50,969 bases of DNA from Ktedonobacteraceae bacterium. Its GTDB lineage: Bacteria > Chloroflexota > Ktedonobacteria > Ktedonobacterales > Ktedonobacteraceae. Of the stretch, positions 25,412 through 34,574 are shown piece after piece. Numbering within the stretch: the first letter of the stretch is position 1; the number at the start of each line of letters is the position of its first letter. A program made the position numbers and the translations under genes. Under the pieces are notes generated by a model, which saw only the letters and a list, made by a program, of their open reading frames with translations, did not search any database and was not told the origin of the DNA. The DNA lies in contig JAFAXQ010000079.1 in the NCBI GenBank assembly GCA_019240835.1, positions 1-50,969 of the forward strand, read 5' to 3'.

Positions 25412-26704
25412 ATGTATATACAAAGGCACCCTTCAGTAGCACCTGAGTCAACACAAGCAATGCAGAGTACGCCAGTAGTGAAAGCTACGGAGCAGCAAGC
25501 TGCCATTCGCCTGTGGTGGGGGGCAACGCTGGCCGTTCTTCCCGTCTTTGTCGTAACGCGCTTTGTCTTTCTCATACTGACCTACTTCGGCGGTGTGCTT
25601 TTCTTTGTGCCCAACTACTGGCCCGGACATCGCTCGCTTTATGATATACTCTATACGTGGTATCATTGGGATGTGATTCGCTTTGCCACTATCGCTACGC
25701 GTGGCTATGTCGGCTTGGAATATGCCGCCTTCTTTCCTCTATATCCAACTCTAGAGCGTACGTTAAACGGCCTATTTGGGGGAAACGTACTGCTAGCTGG
25801 GATGGTCATCTCCAACGTGGCCTATCTCGCCGCGCTCGTCGTGCTGTATCGCTTCGTAGAGGTGGAGTTTGACAATGCTACAGCACAACGCACGACCCTC
25901 TATCTCTCGATCTTTCCTTCAGCGCTCTTTTTCTTTGCCGCCTACAACGAGTCACTGTTTCTCTTTTTCATGCTGCTGTGCTTCTACACGTTGCGGCGCG
26001 GCTCATGGTGGTTGGCGGGCCTGTGCGGTGGACTGGCAACGTTAACGCGCTCGATTGGGCTATTGCTCTTTGTCATCTTTCTGTGCGAGTTCGCCCGACA
26101 AATGCTGCCACGATTACGTCAAGCGTGGCGAGACAGGCAGCCTCTGCGCAGCTTTGTGCTGCTCACAGGACTTCCGGCGAGCCTGCTCATTCCGCTTGGT
26201 TTGGCTATCTTTGCTTATATGCTCAACTTACGCTTTCATGATCCATTGGCCTTTACTCATGCTCAAGTACATTGGCGTGAAGGGCTGAGTCCACCGTGGA
26301 CAGCGCCACTGGTAGCCATCAAGAGCATTGTGCGGCTCTCGCCGTTTACTTTTGCCGTTGCACATGATGTTATAGACTTGACGGCCTTGTGTCTCTTCCT
26401 CGTCCTGATGGTGCTCTGCTTTATAGGGCCTGAACGCTTTGCCTGCGACCAGTGGACCTTCGCGCTATTCGGCCTGATGGCGTTGATCTATGCGCTGCTC
26501 TTCCCTGGCATACCAGGGGCAGGAGGCATCCCATACGACCCGTTGCCCTCTATGCAACGCTTCGTCCTAGAGATCTTTGCAGGTTTCATCATCCTTGCGC
26601 GCCTTGGTCGCCGTTCCTGGTTCCACCAGACCTATCTGCTAATTGCTCTGCCTATGCTCGCCCTTCTCACACTCCAGTTCCTCACCGCACATTGGACTGT
26701 ATAG
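25412..26704 (+). CDS. PIG-V-like membrane mannosyltransferase
   Basis: 430 residues, mostly transmembrane (about 9-10 helices). It resembles GPI mannosyltransferase 2 (PIG-V) homologues: WHWD-type loop (YHWDVIRFATIATRGY), AFFPLYPTLER, then LYLSIFPSALFFFAAYNESLF and GLATLTRSIG. It probably transfers a sugar from a polyprenyl-phosphate donor on the outer face of the membrane. A paralogue lies at 38809-40029 with the same loops. AGGAG lies about 12 bases before the ATG. Confidence 0.85.
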   Translation: MYIQRHPSVAPESTQAMQSTPVVKATEQQAAIRLWWGATLAVLPVFVVTRFVFLILTYFGGVLFFVPNYWPGHRSLYDILYTWYHWDVIRFATIATRGYVGLEYAAFFPLYPTLERTLNGLFGGNVLLAGMVISNVAYLAALVVLYRFVEVEFDNATAQRTTLYLSIFPSALFFFAAYNESLFLFFMLLCFYTLRRGSWWLAGLCGGLATLTRSIGLLLFVIFLCEFARQMLPRLRQAWRDRQPLRSFVLLTGLPASLLIPLGLAIFAYMLNLRFHDPLAFTHAQVHWREGLSPPWTAPLVAIKSIVRLSPFTFAVAHDVIDLTALCLFLVLMVLCFIGPERFACDQWTFALFGLMALIYALLFPGIPGAGGIPYDPLPSMQRFVLEIFAGFIILARLGRRSWFHQTYLLIALPMLALLTLQFLTAHWTV

Positions 26705-26853
26705 ACCCCTCAAGGCTTCTTGAGAGTCCTATTGACGCTTGCTTAACATTCCTATATAGTAGTAGGCTAAGGGTGAGATGTGCCTTTCCCTACTAAATTA
26801 TAATTCCGCGCCTTGTCAGGGCCTGTTTGCCTTGCTATTGGAGGTAGGCCAAC

Positions 26854-28401
26854 GTGTCGCCATATAGTATCTTCGCCGTGATTACCCTGATTATCGTTGT
26901 AGGGGTAGGTGTCGCTGGGTATCTTTACGGTCGGACTCAAAATAAAGAGCGTTACGAAGCGAGCCTGCGTGCTGAGAAGGAGAATAGTGAGCGCCGCCTT
27001 CTAGAGATACAGAAGCAGCAGGCGGAAGCGTTGCATGAAGCTCGCGATGAGACTGCACGCTTCCATAGTACTATTGAACGTGAAACCACTGAGCGACGTG
27101 CTGAACTATCGCGACAGGAACGTCGTCTGCAACAAAAAGAGGAAAATCTTGAACGTAAAATTGAGATTCTCGAACAACGGGAACGCAAGATAACGGCTAG
27201 GGAACGCGCTCTCGAACAGGTGCGAGAGGAAATAGTGGAGATCGAGCGCCAGCATCTTGCCGAACTCGAACGTATCGCGCACATGAGCGAGGAAACGGCG
27301 CAAGACCTACTGCTGGAGCGTGCTGAAACACGAGCACGTGCTCAGGCTGCACAACGCGTGCGCATAATCGAAGAGCAGGCACGCGAAGAGGCGGACATGC
27401 GTGCGCGAGAGATCATCACGCTTGCCATCCAACGCTGTGCCTCCGATCAGGTCTCTGAGGCGGTGGTCTCCGTCGTTCCACTGCCCAACGACGAGATGAA
27501 GGGGCGTATTATTGGGCGTGAGGGTCGCAACATTCGTGCCCTGGAAGCTGCCACTGGTGTTGATCTGATCATCGACGATACGCCCGAGGCAGTTATTCTC
27601 TCCGGCTTTGATCCCGTGCGCCGTGAAGTGGCCCGTATCGCTTTGACCAAGCTCATCCTGGATGGGCGTATTCACCCGGCGCGTATCGAGGATGTCGTCG
27701 CTAAGGCACGGCAGGAGGTCGATACCATTATTCGCGATGCTGGTGAGCGTGCCGCCCTGCAAGCAAATGTGCATGGTTTGCAACCGGAATTGCTCAAAAT
27801 TCTCGGTCGTCTTCACTACCGTACCAGTTATGGCCAGAACGTGTTAGCTCACTCGGTTGAGGTCTCTATCCTGGCTGCGACTATGGCCTATGAGTTGGGG
27901 GCTGATGTCAACATCTGTAAGACGGCGGCGTTGCTCCATGACATGGGCAAAGCCATCGATCAGGAGGTAGAAGGCCCTCATGCTATCGTCGGCGGAGAAA
28001 TTGCTAGACGCTTTGGCAAGTCTTCCAAGATCATTCACGCGATGGTGGCGCACCACGCTACGGAAGCAGAGCCACAAACGCTTGAGGCTGCCATTGTACA
28101 AGCTGCCGATGCCATCTCCGCTGCCCGACCTGGAGCACGGCGTGAAACCGTTGATCTGTATATCAAGCGTTTGGAGGCACTCGAAACTATCGCCAACTCG
28201 TTCACTGGCGTGGAGAAATCGTTTGCCATTCAAGCAGGGCGCGAGATACGTATCGTGGTAAAACCCGAAGAAGTCGACGAGCATACTGCCAACCGTCTCT
28301 CTAGTGACATTGCCCACAAAATCGAGGAGAGCCTCGACTACCCGGGACAAATTAGAGTCTGCGTTGTGCGCGAGACACGCTCAGTCGATTACGCCAAATA
28401 G
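26854..28401 (+). CDS. rny: Ribonuclease Y
   Basis: Membrane-anchored endoribonuclease that starts mRNA decay. 515 residues: one transmembrane helix at ~5-25, a long charged coiled coil (~30-200), a KH domain with [17 protein letters not shown] from ~220, and an HD domain with H362-D363 in [10 protein letters not shown]. The C-terminal region ends [18 protein letters not shown], as in the family. The start is GTG 26854, nine bases after GGAGG. The PHP gene follows after 31 bases and is probably co-transcribed. Confidence 0.97.
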   Translation: MSPYSIFAVITLIIVVGVGVAGYLYGRTQNKERYEASLRAEKENSERRLLEIQKQQAEALHEARDETARFHSTIERETTERRAELSRQERRLQQKEENLERKIEILEQRERKITARERALEQVREEIVEIERQHLAELERIAHMSEETAQDLLLERAETRARAQAAQRVRIIEEQAREEADMRAREIITLAIQRCASDQVSEAVVSVVPLPNDEMKGRIIGREGRNIRALEAATGVDLIIDDTPEAVILSGFDPVRREVARIALTKLILDGRIHPARIEDVVAKARQEVDTIIRDAGERAALQANVHGLQPELLKILGRLHYRTSYGQNVLAHSVEVSILAATMAYELGADVNICKTAALLHDMGKAIDQEVEGPHAIVGGEIARRFGKSSKIIHAMVAHHATEAEPQTLEAAIVQAADAISAARPGARRETVDLYIKRLEALETIANSFTGVEKSFAIQAGREIRIVVKPEEVDEHTANRLSSDIAHKIEESLDYPGQIRVCVVRETRSVDYAK

Positions 28402-28432
28402 ATAAATATGCAACATCGTTGTAGAGGTATAC

Positions 28433-29311
28433 ATGACAAACGCTATTGACCTGCATACACACTCAACTGCTTCTGACGGTGTGTACTCTCCTACTGTACT
28501 GCTGCAGTATGCCAAAGCAGCGGGCATACATGTACTGGCCCTTACTGATCATGATAGCACAGAGGGGGTTGCTGAAGCAGCGGAGGCAGCGGATGCTCTG
28601 AATATCGATTTTATCCCCGGCATCGAGATCAATACCGATATTAGCGGCGGTGAAGTCCATGTGCTCGGCTATTTTCTCGACTATCAACAGGCTGCGTTCC
28701 AGAATATTCTACGTGTTTTGCGCGATTCACGCGAGCTTCGTGGCCAGCGCATGGTGGAGTTGCTTAATCAACAAGGAGTACACATTTCCTGGAAACGAGT
28801 ACGTGAGATTGCCAATGGCGTTGTCGGTAGGCCGCATGTCGCTAGGGCCTTGCTAGAGGCGGGATATGTGCAGACGATTGGCGAGGCCTTTGATAAGTAC
28901 ATCGGCAGAGGCAGCCTAGCGTATGTGCCGCACTACAAGCTCACGCCCAATCAGGCTGTGCGCCTGATAGCGAGCGCCAATGGGTTGCCTGTCATAGCCC
29001 ATCCGCTCAGCATACCGGGGCTAGTCGAATTGCGCAACTGGTTGCCGGGCCTATGCGAGGCGGGCATGGTCGGCCTGGAGACCTACTACGGGCAATACAC
29101 GCCGCAGGATGAGCAAACTCTACTCGCCCTTGTGCATGAATACCAACTCATTCCCACTGGTGGTAGCGACTTTCATGGGCCAGATATCCATCCTACCCCG
29201 CTGGGTGGTCGCTACGTCCCCTGCGAAGCTGTAGAGCGTCTCAAAGCCGAATCCGCAAAAAGGCGCGCCATGACGCCTCCCGCATTCGAGTTACCCCTGC
29301 CGGAGAAATAA
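28433..29311 (+). CDS. PHP-domain phosphoesterase (TrpH/YciV-like)
   Basis: 292 residues with the PHP metal-binding motifs: DLHTHSTASDG near the N-terminus, ALTDHDSTEG, FIPGIEINTD, and later PVIAHPLS and TGGSDFHGPD. Relatives hydrolyse 3',5'-nucleoside bisphosphates or the 5' ends of short RNA oligonucleotides (RNase AM). Next to rny this suggests a role in finishing RNA decay (inference). SD GAGGT. Confidence 0.9.
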   Translation: MTNAIDLHTHSTASDGVYSPTVLLQYAKAAGIHVLALTDHDSTEGVAEAAEAADALNIDFIPGIEINTDISGGEVHVLGYFLDYQQAAFQNILRVLRDSRELRGQRMVELLNQQGVHISWKRVREIANGVVGRPHVARALLEAGYVQTIGEAFDKYIGRGSLAYVPHYKLTPNQAVRLIASANGLPVIAHPLSIPGLVELRNWLPGLCEAGMVGLETYYGQYTPQDEQTLLALVHEYQLIPTGGSDFHGPDIHPTPLGGRYVPCEAVERLKAESAKRRAMTPPAFELPLPEK

Positions 29312-29704
29312 TTTTGGCTTGTGTGGTCACCATACTCCCTAACCACGAAGGTCCTCTCACGTTGACAAAAGGTATTAGCGTGACCTAATATTAATATATC
29401 CTTATTGCATTGGAGTTTAGACTAATTCGGCCCGAAAAGACATGGATCCAGTGGTTTCTCAAGCTTGAGATGGGCGGATAGGCACTATTTGGATGAATTA
29501 TTGGTATGTTGGGACAGAACAAGAGGTATTGCGAACATGCTAATAATTCAGGAACATGATCTCAGAAATCCGTCTCCTAAACATTCCTCTTCTTATCGTT
29601 TTAACATTGATTCGCTGGGGACAAGCTCTCCTCGATGTCAAGTTAGTCTAAACGTCAATATTGCAGAAGATGGGGGACTCTTTTCAGTGAAGGATGGAGA
29701 GGCC
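29312..29704. other. Long leader of the nitroreductase gene
   Basis: Holds the promoter and palindrome, then about 300 bases of leader. From a TTG at 29465 it stays open in frame with the nitroreductase, but the peptide is unlike that family. No credible separate gene is seen. Confidence 0.5.
29362..29391 (+). promoter_or_regulatory. Promoter with overlapping palindrome
   Basis: TTGACA (29362-29367), an 18-base spacer and TAATAT (29386-29391). The spacer and -10 contain TATTAG (29373-29378) and CTAATA (29385-29390), an inverted repeat that could be a repressor site. Confidence 0.55.
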
Positions 29705-30298
29705 ATGAATGTTGAAGTAGCATCGTATGCCGGAATTTTTGAGAGTATTAAGCAGCGAAGAAGCATTGGTCACATGACGCAGCAGCAACCGACCCGTGAA
29801 CAGATCGAACGTATCCTAGAAGCTGCTACCTACGCTCCCAACCACTATGTGACGGAGCCTTGGAAATTCTTCGTCCTAACTGGCGCAGCTCGCGAGCAAC
29901 TTGGCAGAGTCATGGCCGAGGCACTGGAGGCTCGTCTAACGGACACTAGCAGCCATAGAGCGCAGGCAATGCTGGCCGCAGAGCGCAGGAAACCATTCCG
30001 CGCTCCCGTTATTATCGCCGTGACCATTCCAGGTTTGCGACACCTGCACGGAGTTGAGGTCGAGAACATTGAGGCGGCAGCGGCAGCCGTGCAGAATATG
30101 CTGCTCACCGCCGAAGAGATGGGCCTTGCGACGCTGTGGCGTACAGGGGAAGCTGCCTATGATCCGCATGTCAAGCAGTGGTTTGGCCTTGCGCCAGAGG
30201 ACCATATCGTAGCTTTCGTCTATCTTGGCTATCCGGCAGTCTCGCGCCCAACTCGTGTGCCGACACCTTTCGGTGTGAAAACTACGTGGTTATCGTAA
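29705..30298 (+). CDS. Nitroreductase family protein (YdjA-like)
   Basis: 197 residues of the FMN-dependent nitroreductase family, using NAD(P)H to reduce nitro groups, quinones or similar substrates. SIKQRRSIGHM carries the FMN-binding RRS; LEAATYAPNHYVTEPWKFFV and NMLLTAEEMGLATLWRTG are family signatures. The start is ATG 29705 behind GGAGAGG; the open frame upstream is rejected because it lengthens the protein with unrelated sequence. The length fits the small YdjA subgroup. The upstream palindrome suggests regulated expression. Confidence 0.88.
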   Translation: MNVEVASYAGIFESIKQRRSIGHMTQQQPTREQIERILEAATYAPNHYVTEPWKFFVLTGAAREQLGRVMAEALEARLTDTSSHRAQAMLAAERRKPFRAPVIIAVTIPGLRHLHGVEVENIEAAAAAVQNMLLTAEEMGLATLWRTGEAAYDPHVKQWFGLAPEDHIVAFVYLGYPAVSRPTRVPTPFGVKTTWLS

Positions 30299-30337
30299 TA
30301 GCATCCTGGATATCACATAATCGTTCAGCTATGTTTC

Positions 30338-30628
30338 TCACAATGGAATGGCTTCTTTCAAGACACGTTCTCGGATACGCTCACGCAATCCCCGTTCTGT
30401 CACAACATCTACTTTGTGGCCGAGCAGATCCTGCAAATCCATCAGCAGTCCACCGAGATCGAAGAGGCTGCGTCCTGGCTCCAGATCCACTAACAGATCA
30501 ATGTCGCTCTCCGAGTCGGCTTCACCACGTGCGACGGATCCAAAAATGTGTATATTGGACGCACCACGCTTAGCTGCCATGTACAGAATATCCTCACGCT
30601 TCTCCTGTAGAAGGTCGTTCAGAGACAT
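30338..30628 (-). CDS. MNT-type nucleotidyltransferase domain protein
   Basis: 96 residues of the minimal nucleotidyltransferase family. [18 protein letters not shown] has G30-S31 and the metal-binding D42 and D44. MntA antitoxins AMPylate HEPN toxins, but no HepT/DUF86 partner is adjacent. The start has AAGGAGG, about nine bases before the ATG. It follows the TIR-WD40 gene on the same strand after 73 bases, so it may belong with that gene (inference). Confidence 0.88.
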   Translation of the reverse strand: MSLNDLLQEKREDILYMAAKRGASNIHIFGSVARGEADSESDIDLLVDLEPGRSLFDLGGLLMDLQDLLGHKVDVVTERGLRERIRERVLKEAIPL

Positions 30629-30701
30629 GGCCTTCCGCCTCCTTTCCTTATTCTATTATGCCCTAATGATAGCAAAGTTTTCACAAATAAATCTCAATAA
30701 T

Positions 30702-31685
30702 TCACTTCTTCCCCCAAATCTTGATCGTCATATCCAGACTGCCACTAACCACAGTCTGGCCATCAGGACTGATGGCTACAGAGCTAACAGCATCTGTGTG
30801 TTCTCGCAGAGAGCGGAGTAGGTCACCTGTCCGCACGTTCCATACCTTGATCGTCTCATCCTCACTGCCACTGACTAGGATTTGTCCATCGGGACTGATG
30901 GCTATGGAGCTAACAGCGTCTGTGTGTCCTTTCAGGGAGCGGAGCAAGTTGCCTGTCTGCACGTTCCATACCTTGATCGTCTTATCACCGCTACCACTGA
31001 CTAGGCTCTGTCCATCGGGACTGATGACGACGGACCAAACAGAGCCTGTGTGTCCTTTCAGGGAGCGGAGCAGGTGGCCTGTCTGCACATTCCATACCTT
31101 GATCGTCTTATCCCAACTACCACTGACTAGGCTCTGTCCATCGGGACTGATGACGACGGACCAAACAGAGCCTGTGTGTCCTTCCAGGGAGTGAAGCAAG
31201 ATGAGACCGTCGGGTTTCTTAGCTAGAGCTAAGAGAGAGTTGGCCATCAGTTCTTCGACTACCTTGCGGATACCTTCTGCTATGTTGTAGAACGCTTCAT
31301 CTTGATCTGACCAGCTTTTCACGGGCCTGGCGTCTTTGGGCAATGCTTGGAGTTTGCCAAGAGGCTCTCCCTGCCAGTAGACGTGACGCAGAATGATGGG
31401 GATCACACGCGTCGCACCGCGTTCGTGTCGCTCTAGCGCTCGTTTCATTTCGACGCCGTAGCAGTAGTCCGAGTCCATGAAGTCGGGGCTGACGAGCAAT
31501 AAAACGATCTGGGCGTTGTTGAGGTGTTGGCTGATCTCACGTTCCCACTCGGTGCCTGCGCTGATGTCGCGATCATGCCACACGTCGATGAGACCCTGCC
31601 GTTGCAAGGGGCGCAAGTGGCTCTTGAGCTTATTCAGCAGGTCTTCGTCTTCGTGGGCGTAGCAGAAGAAAATTTTTACCGACAT
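30702..31685 (-). CDS. TIR-domain protein with four WD40 repeats
   Basis: 327 residues. Residues 1-~140 form a TIR domain: VKIFFCYAHEDEDLLNKL, DVWHDRDISAG, VLLLVSPDFMDSDYC, with E79 at the position of the NADase catalytic Glu. Residues 167-327 hold four 42-residue WD40 blades (167-208, 209-250, 251-292, 293-327) starting GHT, each with ISPDGQ and IKVWN. Blades 1 and 2 are nearly identical. Four blades are too few for a closed propeller, so pairing of two molecules or array loss is possible. The start is ATG 31685 behind AGGTG. TIR proteins of this type act in immunity or signalling. Confidence 0.9.
   Translation of the reverse strand: MSVKIFFCYAHEDEDLLNKLKSHLRPLQRQGLIDVWHDRDISAGTEWEREISQHLNNAQIVLLLVSPDFMDSDYCYGVEMKRALERHERGATRVIPIILRHVYWQGEPLGKLQALPKDARPVKSWSDQDEAFYNIAEGIRKVVEELMANSLLALAKKPDGLILLHSLEGHTGSVWSVVISPDGQSLVSGSWDKTIKVWNVQTGHLLRSLKGHTGSVWSVVISPDGQSLVSGSGDKTIKVWNVQTGNLLRSLKGHTDAVSSIAISPDGQILVSGSEDETIKVWNVRTGDLLRSLREHTDAVSSVAISPDGQTVVSGSLDMTIKIWGKK
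30705..31187 (-). repeat. 126-bp tandem repeats encoding WD40 blades
   Basis: Four direct copies of a 126-base unit encode the blades. The first two are almost identical in DNA, indicating recent duplication or gene conversion. Confidence 0.85.
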
Positions 31686-31771
31686 GACACCTACTCTGAC
31701 TCGTTTGTTCTTTACACTGTGTTGATGTTGTGTTGTGGTGCTCATTATAAACGAAATCAGTGGTAGCGGCA

Positions 31772-32212
31772 ATGAGAGGGAAGAGCGTGGGTATTGGTCA
31801 CTTTTTCGCGTCGAGGGGAGGTGATTTACATGAAGGGCGGCGTTGGTTGGAGCGAGCGTTAGCTGATGCTCATGGGTCGGCATCGTTATCATTGCTGAAG
31901 GGATATGCGCCTGGTGCCGAGGTGCGCAATGTGAAGCAAGCTATTACTATGCTGGAACATGAGCTATTAACAAAGCAGGCTTCTATGCACGAACAGCTTG
32001 CAACATCGTCACCGTTACTCAGTGAACTGACAGAACGCGAAGCTGAAGTGTTACGTCTGGTGGCAATGGGATTTACCAATGCACAGATCGCCGAACATCT
32101 CATTATTAGCACACGTACAGTTCACTCGCATGTGCGTTCGATCTACAGCAAATTAGGCATTACTTCGTGTAGTGCAGCAACGCGCTATGCTATTCAGCAT
32201 CAGCTAGCATAG
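31772..32212 (+). pseudogene. Remnant of a large LuxR-type regulator
   Basis: The frame joins a short fragment of the ATPase/TPR part (FFASRGGDLHEGRRWLERALA) to a complete C-terminal LuxR helix-turn-helix (LTEREAEVLRLVAMGFTNAQ, then ISTRTVHSHVRSIYSKLGI). The central TPR region and the N-terminal ATPase of the usual ~900-residue protein are missing. No good SD precedes the first ATG. It is best read as a decayed gene with a large internal deletion, although the HTH itself is intact and could be expressed. Confidence 0.65.
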
Positions 32213-32219
32213 GCCAGAA

Positions 32220-32277
32220 GGATAGAGAGTTAGGTGTAACGAAAGAGTGCCCATGAGGTGCTTGCTCCTAACTATCC
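32220..32277. terminator. Imperfect hairpin between convergent genes
   Basis: GGATAG and TTAGG on the left pair with CCTAACTATCC (32267-32277), with a bulge on the left. No T-tract. Weak call. Confidence 0.3.
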
Positions 32278-32321
32278 TATTGCAGCATTGACACTTGCGG
32301 TTGCTATGCGAGATTCTTTGT

Positions 32322-33704
32322 TCAATTGTTACGTTCAGGTGGAGTGCCTTGAACCAGAGGGAGCATGAGGGTGGCTGTGGTTCCCTGCTCAGGGACGCTG
32401 GTCAGGGTCAGGGTGCCACCGTGCGCGTGTGCGATACTGCGAGCGATGGAAAGTCCCAGACCTGTGCCTCCCGCCTCACGTGAACGAGCTTTGTCCACAC
32501 GGTAGAAGCGTTCGCCCAGATGTGGTAGGTGTTCGGCGGCAATGCCGATGCCGGTGTCGCACACCTCTAGCAGTGCGTGTGCGTCTTTCATCGCTACGCG
32601 TAGCGTGACACGGCCGTTAGGCCGATTGTATTTGATGGCGTTGTCCAGCAGCGCGAGCACAGCCTGTTCCAGCAGCGTCGGGTCTCCAATCACCCAGGTG
32701 GTGCTGGCAGGCTGCACCGCTATAGGGATGCCCATCTGGTCGGCTAGGGCTTGCACGCGCCGTGCTCCTGCCAGAGCCACATCGGTGAGATTCAGCACCT
32801 CGTGCTCCTGATGGTGGGAGGAATGGTTGTCCAGGCGGGCGAGGGTAAGCATATTCGTTGCTAAAGTTGCCATGTGGTTCGCTTCCGCCACGATATCTTC
32901 TAGCAGCGCCGCGTCTTCCGCCGCTAGGTGCTCACGACTACGCAAGAGGACTTCGGCGTCTGCGCGTAGCAAGGTCAACGGGGTACGCAGTTCGTGCGAA
33001 GCATCAGCAATGAAGCGTTGCTGTCTAGTCCAGGCCAGGTATGCTGGTGCCAGCGCACGGTTTGCCAGGAACAGCCCGCCCAGTCCTGCACCCAGCAGTG
33101 TCACTCCCCCAAAAGTGAGCAGGAGCGTGAGTAGCAAGGATAGCTCGCTTTCCTGCCTCTGAATGGACTCGCCAATCAGCACCACACCTACGTTGCCTGT
33201 TGCGCTTGGGATTGGTTGCGCATAGCGATAGATCGCTCCGAAGGAGCCTCCTGCATCGACTGTGTCCGTTGTCGACTGGTTCGTCTGCAAGGCGGTCTTT
33301 ACGACAGAGTCAGACAGAAACGCTGATGGAGTCGGCCCTGTGTTTCCATTCTGCAGCAATGAACCACTCTGGTCGAAGCAAGCAACCCACTCGATCCTGG
33401 TAAATCCCTGGAAGGGAGGAGGGGCAAATGACGAGCAGGCACGGTCCATTTGGCCCAATAGCCACTGTGCCATATGCGCACGAGCGGTAGCGGGAGCCAT
33501 ATCGTTCTCAATATGGTTCAGAAGCAGATAGTGTGCCCCAGAGTAGAGAGCTACACCGAACAGCACTAGTGCAGCGCCCAATACCCCGCAGTACCACAGC
33601 GTTAAGCGAATACGAAGTCCTTGAAACAGTGCCATCTCTGGTTCCTGTGTGAAGGATGCTTTTTTGCGCTGCTGGGACCACCAGGCAGCACTGTTCCCGC
33701 TCAT
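32322..33704 (-). CDS. Sensor histidine kinase
   Basis: 460 residues. Two transmembrane helices flank an extracytoplasmic sensor region (~60-190). The dimerisation box is DASHELRTPL with phosphorylated H237, followed by N-box DNAIKYNRPNG, G1 DTGIGI and G2 GGTGLGLSIA. It forms a two-component pair with the regulator at 33728-34402, the next gene upstream; the gap is 23 bases. The start is ATG 33704, eight bases after GGAGG; an in-frame GTG three codons upstream is less favoured. The signal is unknown; the next gene on this side encodes an envelope glycosyltransferase. Confidence 0.93.
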   Translation of the reverse strand: MSGNSAAWWSQQRKKASFTQEPEMALFQGLRIRLTLWYCGVLGAALVLFGVALYSGAHYLLLNHIENDMAPATARAHMAQWLLGQMDRACSSFAPPPFQGFTRIEWVACFDQSGSLLQNGNTGPTPSAFLSDSVVKTALQTNQSTTDTVDAGGSFGAIYRYAQPIPSATGNVGVVLIGESIQRQESELSLLLTLLLTFGGVTLLGAGLGGLFLANRALAPAYLAWTRQQRFIADASHELRTPLTLLRADAEVLLRSREHLAAEDAALLEDIVAEANHMATLATNMLTLARLDNHSSHHQEHEVLNLTDVALAGARRVQALADQMGIPIAVQPASTTWVIGDPTLLEQAVLALLDNAIKYNRPNGRVTLRVAMKDAHALLEVCDTGIGIAAEHLPHLGERFYRVDKARSREAGGTGLGLSIARSIAHAHGGTLTLTSVPEQGTTATLMLPLVQGTPPERNN

Positions 33705-33727
33705 GTGTTGCACCTCCTCCTTTGGTG

Positions 33728-34402
33728 CTATGCTTCGATCTTGTAGCCCACGCCTCGCACTGTCTTGATAAGTGAGCGCGAGAAGCCATAGTCGATCTTC
33801 TCACGCAGATAATGAATGTAGATATCCACGACATTGGAAAGAGCCTCCATGTCGTAGCGCCACACTGCGTCAATGATTTGCGTGCGCGTGAGCACTTGGC
33901 CAGCATGGCGCATCAGGTATTCCAGCAGGGCAAACTCTTTGGCCGTCAGTTCGATGATACGTCCGCCACGCCTCGCTTCGTGCCTCGCCATATCGAGTAT
34001 CAGGTCGTCTACAGACAGTTGATTGGTCTCGTCGAAACGACGATCACGGCGACGCAGCAGGGCGTTGATACGTGCCAGCAGTTCCTCCATCGCGAAAGGC
34101 TTGGTCAGGTAGTCGTCGGCTCCCACATTGAGACCCGTCACACGGTCCTCCACCGCTCCCCGTGCTGTGAGCATCAGCACGGGCGACAGAATGTGCTCTG
34201 CACGCATCTGGCGGCAGATTTCGAGTCCATCGAGCTTGGGCAGCATCACATCGAGAATGACCACATCATAGCTATCACTCAGAGCCAGATCAAGGCCACG
34301 TTGCCCGTCGTGGGCGAGATCGACTGTGTGCCGCTCTTCCAGCAGGACGCGACGCAGCAGAAACGCTAGGCGTTGCTCGTCCTCCACTATAAGGATGTGC
34401 AT
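33728..34402 (-). CDS. OmpR-family response regulator
   Basis: 224 residues. The receiver has D8-D/E pair, phospho-acceptor D51 (VVILDVMLPKLDG) and the K in DDYLTKPF. The C-terminal winged helix has LTAKEFALLEYLMRHAGQVLT and SNVVDIYIHYLREKID. First gene of the two-component operon with the histidine kinase. Confidence 0.95.
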   Translation of the reverse strand: MHILIVEDEQRLAFLLRRVLLEERHTVDLAHDGQRGLDLALSDSYDVVILDVMLPKLDGLEICRQMRAEHILSPVLMLTARGAVEDRVTGLNVGADDYLTKPFAMEELLARINALLRRRDRRFDETNQLSVDDLILDMARHEARRGGRIIELTAKEFALLEYLMRHAGQVLTRTQIIDAVWRYDMEALSNVVDIYIHYLREKIDYGFSRSLIKTVRGVGYKIEA

Positions 34403-34574
34403 TTGTCAGCCTCTACTCACACGAGATGGTTGATGCTCAATCAGTAACAGGATGATGAGCTTCTATACCAGAGCTTGTTACAATCCCTCCTGTCTCACTC
34501 TGGCAATCGTTATCATCGGAAGGGATGGCGCTGCTGCCTGTGCTGATAGGATGCTTTCCATCCAATACAACTTG

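Noticed and set aside
29465-29704. 80-codon N-terminal extension of the nitroreductase
   Set aside because: It starts at a TTG without a good SD and does not resemble nitroreductase sequence; the ATG at 29705 has GGAGAGG upstream.
30299-30337. HepT/HEPN toxin gene next to the MNT gene
   Set aside because: Only 39 bases separate the MNT stop from the nitroreductase stop, and the upstream neighbour is the TIR-WD40 gene.
31686-31892. N-terminal extension of the TIR-WD40 protein
   Set aside because: The open frame continues upstream, but that part is low-complexity and has no TIR features. The ATG at 31685 has an SD-like AGGTG and begins the TIR fold at once.
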